Below, piece by piece: positions 59,701 through 64,000 of a DNA stretch of 64,000 nucleotides. Each line of letters starts with the position of its first letter. Positions within the stretch are counted from its first letter, which is position 1. The DNA is from Pyropia haitanensis (lineage: Eukaryota > Rhodophyta > Bangiophyceae > Bangiales > Bangiaceae): assembly GCA_008729055.1 (NCBI GenBank), contig SDUX01000007.1, positions 2,714,064-2,778,063 on the forward strand, in the 5' to 3' direction. Below the pieces are notes generated by a model. That model saw only the letters and a list, made by a program, of their open reading frames with translations. It made no database searches and was not told the origin of the DNA. A program made the position numbers and the translations under genes.

Positions 59701-62700
59701 GGTAAGAAGTGGGCAAACAGTGGGCAAAAAGTGGGCAATTTTGGGACCGAAATGGACAATTGGGGGCAAGAAGTTTCCAAAACTGCAAAGAAAATGGACG
59801 TGAAAGTGGCCAGAAAGTGGTCCAACAGTGGCCAGAAAAGGCGCCGCGCCACCCACACTGTCCACTGCGCGTCCCGCTGGTCACACTGGCGTGGACGGTG
59901 TGAGGGCGGAAATTTTGGCACCGTCCGTCGCACCTGGCTGTCGGGACCCCCACGTGCCGAAAACCATCCCACAAACTTGACACGTGGACACCGGCGCTCC
60001 ACAAAACACTCGTTGCATCCAACGGACGCGCCAACAACCGGGTCGGCCAACCACCCCATGCACGACCGTGCGGGTGGAACGTCGGACATCGAGCGGGCGG
60101 ATGTATGGCTGGAATAAAGGATGCGAGCCAATTCGGCCGCCGGATCGCGTGCAGCATTGCTGTACACGCAAAAGTGGGCAAAAGTGGGCAAATGTAGGCA
60201 AAAGTGGGTAAGAAGCGGCCAACCACCTCATGCACGACCATGCGGGTCGAACCGAGGACGTCGAGCGGGCGGATCTATGGCTGGAACAAAGTATGCGAGC
60301 CAATTCGGCAGCCGGATCGTGCGCAGCATTGGTGTACACGCAAAAGTGGGCAAAAGTGGGCAAAAGTGGGCAAAAGTGGGTAGGAAGTGGGTAAGAAGTG
60401 GGCAAACAGTGGGCAAAAAGTGGGCAATTTTGGGACCGAAATGGACAATTGGGGGCAAGAAGTTTCCAAAACTGCAAAGAAAATGGACGTGAAAGTGGCC
60501 AGAAAGTGGTCCAACAGTGGCCAGAAAAGGCGCCGCGCCACCCACACTGTCCACTGCGCGTCCCGCTGGTCACACTGGCGTGGACGGTGTGAGGGCGGAA
60601 ATTTTGGCACCGTCCGTCGCACCTGGCTGTCGGGACCCCCACGTGCCGAAAACCATCCCACAAACTTGACACGTGGACACCGGCGCTCCACAAAACACTC
60701 GTTGCATCCAACGGACGCGCCAACAACCGGGTCGGCCAACCACCCCATGCACGACCGTGCGGGTGGAACGTCGGACATCGAGCGGGCGGATGTATGGCTG
60801 GAATAAAGGATGCGAGCCAATTCGGCCGCCGGATCGCGTGCAGCATTGCTGTACACGCAAAAGTGGGCAAAAGTGGGCAAATGTAGGCAAAAGTGGGTAA
60901 GAAGCGGCCAACCACCTCATGCACGACCATGCGGGTCGAACCGAGGACGTCGAGCGGGCGGATCTATGGCTGGAACAAAGTATGCGAGCCAATTCGGCAG
61001 CCGGATCGTGCGCAGCATTGGTGTACACGCAAAAGTGGGCAAAAGTGGGCAAAAGTGGGCAAAAGTGGGTAGGAAGTGGGTAAGAAGTGGGCAAACAGTG
61101 GGCAAAAAGTGGGCAATTTTGGGACCGAAATGGACAATTGGGGGCAAGAAGTTTCCAAAACTGCAAAGAAAATGGACGTGAAAGTGGCCAGAAAGTGGTC
61201 CAACAGTGGCCAGAAAAGGCGCCGCGCCACCCACACTGTCCACTGCGCGTCCCGCTGGTCACACTGGCGTGGACGGTGTGAGGGCGGAAATTTTGGCACC
61301 GTCCGTCGCACCTGGCTGTCGGGACCCCCACGTGCCGAAAACCATCCCACAAACTTGACACGTGGACACCGGCGCTCCACAAAACACTCGTTGCATCCAA
61401 CGGACGCGCCAACAACCGGGTCGGCCAACCACCCCATGCACGACCGTGCGGGTGGAACGTCGGACATCGAGCGGGCGGATGTATGGCTGGAATAAAGGAT
61501 GCGAGCCAATTCGGCCGCCGGATCGCGTGCAGCATTGCTGTACACGCAAAAGTGGGCAAAAGTGGGCAAATGTAGGCAAAAGTGGGTAAGAAGCGGCCAA
61601 CCACCTCATGCACGACCATGCGGGTCGAACCGAGGACGTCGAGCGGGCGGATCTATGGCTGGAACAAAGTATGCGAGCCAATTCGGCAGCCGGATCGTGC
61701 GCAGCATTGGTGTACACGCAAAAGTGGGCAAAAGTGGGCAAAAGTGGGCAAAAGTGGGTAGGAAGTGGGTAAGAAGTGGGCAAACAGTGGGCAAAAAGTG
61801 GGCAATTTTGGGACCGAAATGGACAATTGGGGGCAAGAAGTTTCCAAAACTGCAAAGAAAATGGACGTGAAAGTGGCCAGAAAGTGGTCCAACAGTGGCC
61901 AGAAAAGGCGCCGCGCCACCCACACTGTCCACTGCGCGTCCCGCTGGTCACACTGGCGTGGACGGTGTGAGGGCGGAAATTTTGGCACCGTCCGTCGCAC
62001 CTGGCTGTCGGGACCCCCACGTGCCGAAAACCATCCCACAAACTTGACACGTGGACACCGGCGCTCCACAAAACACTCGTTGCATCCAACGGACGCGCCA
62101 ACAACCGGGTCGGCCAACCACCCCATGCACGACCGTGCGGGTGGAACGTCGGACATCGAGCGGGCGGATGTATGGCTGGAATAAAGGATGCGAGCCAATT
62201 CGGCCGCCGGATCGCGTGCAGCATTGCTGTACACGCAAAAGTGGGCAAAAGTGGGCAAATGTAGGCAAAAGTGGGTAAGAAGCGGCCAACCACCTCATGC
62301 ACGACCATGCGGGTCGAACCGAGGACGTCGAGCGGGCGGATCTATGGCTGGAACAAAGTATGCGAGCCAATTCGGCAGCCGGATCGTGCGCAGCATTGGT
62401 GTACACGCAAAAGTGGGCAAAAGTGGGCAAAAGTGGGCAAAAGTGGGTAGGAAGTGGGTAAGAAGTGGGCAAACAGTGGGCAAAAAGTGGGCAATTTTGG
62501 GACCGAAATGGACAATTGGGGGCAAGAAGTTTCCAAAACTGCAAAGAAAATGGACGTGAAAGTGGCCAGAAAGTGGTCCAACAGTGGCCAGAAAAGGCGC
62601 CGCGCCACCCACACTGTCCACTGCGCGTCCCGCTGGTCACACTGGCGTGGACGGTGTGAGGGCGGAAATTTTGGCACCGTCCGTCGCACCTGGCTGTCGG

Positions 62701-62992
62701 GACCCCCACGTGCCGAAAACCATCCCACAAACTTGACACGTGGACACCGGCGCTCCACAAAACACTCGTTGCATCCAACGGACGCGCCAACAACCGGGTC
62801 GGCCAACCACCCCATGCACGACCGTGCGGGTGGAACGTCGGACATCGAGCGGGCGGATGTATGGCTGGAATAAAGGATGCGAGCCAATTCGGCCGCCGGA
62901 TCGCGTGCAGCATTGCTGTACACGCAAAAGTGGGCAAAAGTGGGCAAATGTAGGCAAAAGTGGGTAAGAAGCGGCCAACCACCTCATGCACG

Positions 62993-63005
62993 ACCATCAA
63001 CCGAG
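62993..63005. repeat. 7-bp deletion in one satellite copy
   Basis: ACCATCAACCGAGG replaces the usual ACCATGCGGGTCGAACCGAGG, shortening that step to 682 bp. No neighbouring copy shares it. Confidence 0.85.
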
Positions 63006-64000
63006 GACGTCGAGCGGGCGGATCTATGGCTGGAACAAAGTATGCGAGCCAATTCGGCAGCCGGATCGTGCGCAGCATTGGTGTACACGCAAAAGTGGGC
63101 AAAAGTGGGCAAAAGTGGGCAAAAGTGGGTAGGAAGTGGGTAAGAAGTGGGCAAACAGTGGGCAAAAAGTGGGCAATTTTGGGACCGAAATGGACAATTG
63201 GGGGCAAGAAGTTTCCAAAACTGCAAAGAAAATGGACGTGAAAGTGGCCAGAAAGTGGTCCAACAGTGGCCAGAAAAGGCGCCGCGCCACCCACACTGTC
63301 CACTGCGCGTCCCGCTGGTCACACTGGCGTGGACGGTGTGAGGGCGGAAATTTTGGCACCGTCCGTCGCACCTGGCTGTCGGGACCCCCACGTGCCGAAA
63401 ACCATCCCACAAACTTGACACGTGGACACCGGCGCTCCACAAAACACTCGTTGCATCCAACGGACGCGCCAACAACCGGGTCGGCCAACCACCCCATGCA
63501 CGACCGTGCGGGTGGAACGTCGGACATCGAGCGGGCGGATGTATGGCTGGAATAAAGGATGCGAGCCAATTCGGCCGCCGGATCGCGTGCAGCATTGCTG
63601 TACACGCAAAAGTGGGCAAAAGTGGGCAAATGTAGGCAAAAGTGGGTAAGAAGCGGCCAACCACCTCATGCACGACCATGCGGGTCGAACCGAGGACGTC
63701 GAGCGGGCGGATCTATGGCTGGAACAAAGTATGCGAGCCAATTCGGCAGCCGGATCGTGCGCAGCATTGGTGTACACGCAAAAGTGGGCAAAAGTGGGCA
63801 AAAGTGGGCAAAAGTGGGTAGGAAGTGGGTAAGAAGTGGGCAAACAGTGGGCAAAAAGTGGGCAATTTTGGGACCGAAATGGACAATTGGGGGCAAGAAG
63901 TTTCCAAAACTGCAAAGAAAATGGACGTGAAAGTGGCCAGAAAGTGGTCCAACAGTGGCCAGAAAAGGCGCCGCGCCACCCACACTGTCCACTGCGCGTC

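Larger units (their letters stand above)
20661..64000. repeat. Satellite array, 689-bp unit, about 63 head-to-tail copies
   Basis: From CTGGCTG at 20661 the same 689-bp sequence repeats to the end of the window, which cuts it. A complete copy is, for example, 36037-36725, starting GTGGACACCGGCGCTCC. Most steps are exactly 689 bp. Exceptions are 861 bp (copy at 22089), several 688-bp copies (25706, 29839, 30527, 35349), one 682-bp copy (62740) and two disturbed blocks. Composition is clearly less GC-rich than the gene region. No conserved gene is inside; long open frames on both strands repeat with the unit but resemble no protein. A centromeric, pericentromeric or subtelomeric satellite is the likeliest identity. 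Confidence 0.97.

Noticed and set aside
20661..64000. CRISPR array or multi-copy gene family
   Set aside because: Copies are contiguous at 689 bp with no variable spacers, and no frame resembles a known protein. It is a satellite.

Overview
The window looks like nuclear DNA of a GC-rich, intron-poor eukaryote. A red alga of the Bangiales (Porphyra/Pyropia type) fits best. That assignment is an inference from the very high third-position GC, one short spliceosomal intron, a cytosolic-type GAPDH, and proteins stuffed with Ala/Gly/Pro tracts coded by long G or C runs.

Layout. Positions 1-10146 carry plus-strand housekeeping genes: cytosolic GAPDH (483-1725, one phase-2 intron), a class I HDAC8-like histone deacetylase (2058-3629), and a transportin-3/Mtr10-type nuclear import receptor (5623-10146). 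An unrecognised minus-strand reading frame lies between the last two (3934-4536). The deacetylase and the import receptor are intact by homology but broken in frame, and nearly every break lies in or beside a long G or C run. A convergent minus-strand gene follows, a membrane-anchored Met-zincin metalloprotease (10847-13639) in one clean frame. Positions 14400-16300 hold Ala/Pro/Thr-rich fragmented coding sequence of unknown function.

Positions 16310-20432 are a transposon graveyard. First comes a small element with imperfect inverted termini, carrying a scrap that resembles a polynucleotide-kinase motif. Next is a pogo/Tigger-like DNA transposon whose transposase has two in-frame stops and a poly-C frame slip. 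It is split by an 862-bp TG...CA insertion flanked by a 5-bp target duplication, the structure of a solo LTR.

From 20661 to the right edge (about 43 kb, two thirds of the window) lies one head-to-tail satellite of period 689 bp, about 63 copies, continuing beyond the window. Each unit holds two diverged copies of a 172-bp sub-repeat and a run of 10-bp decamers that fits the canonical G-quadruplex pattern. Copies are heterogeneous and mosaic at the gene-side edge and become essentially identical further in. Two short blocks (about 46349-46890 and 53621-53720) look like unpolished joins. The layout (genes, decayed nested transposons, homogenised satellite) is that of a pericentromeric or subtelomeric boundary. 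The satellite is the most interesting feature; its role as centromere or other chromosomal element is a hypothesis.
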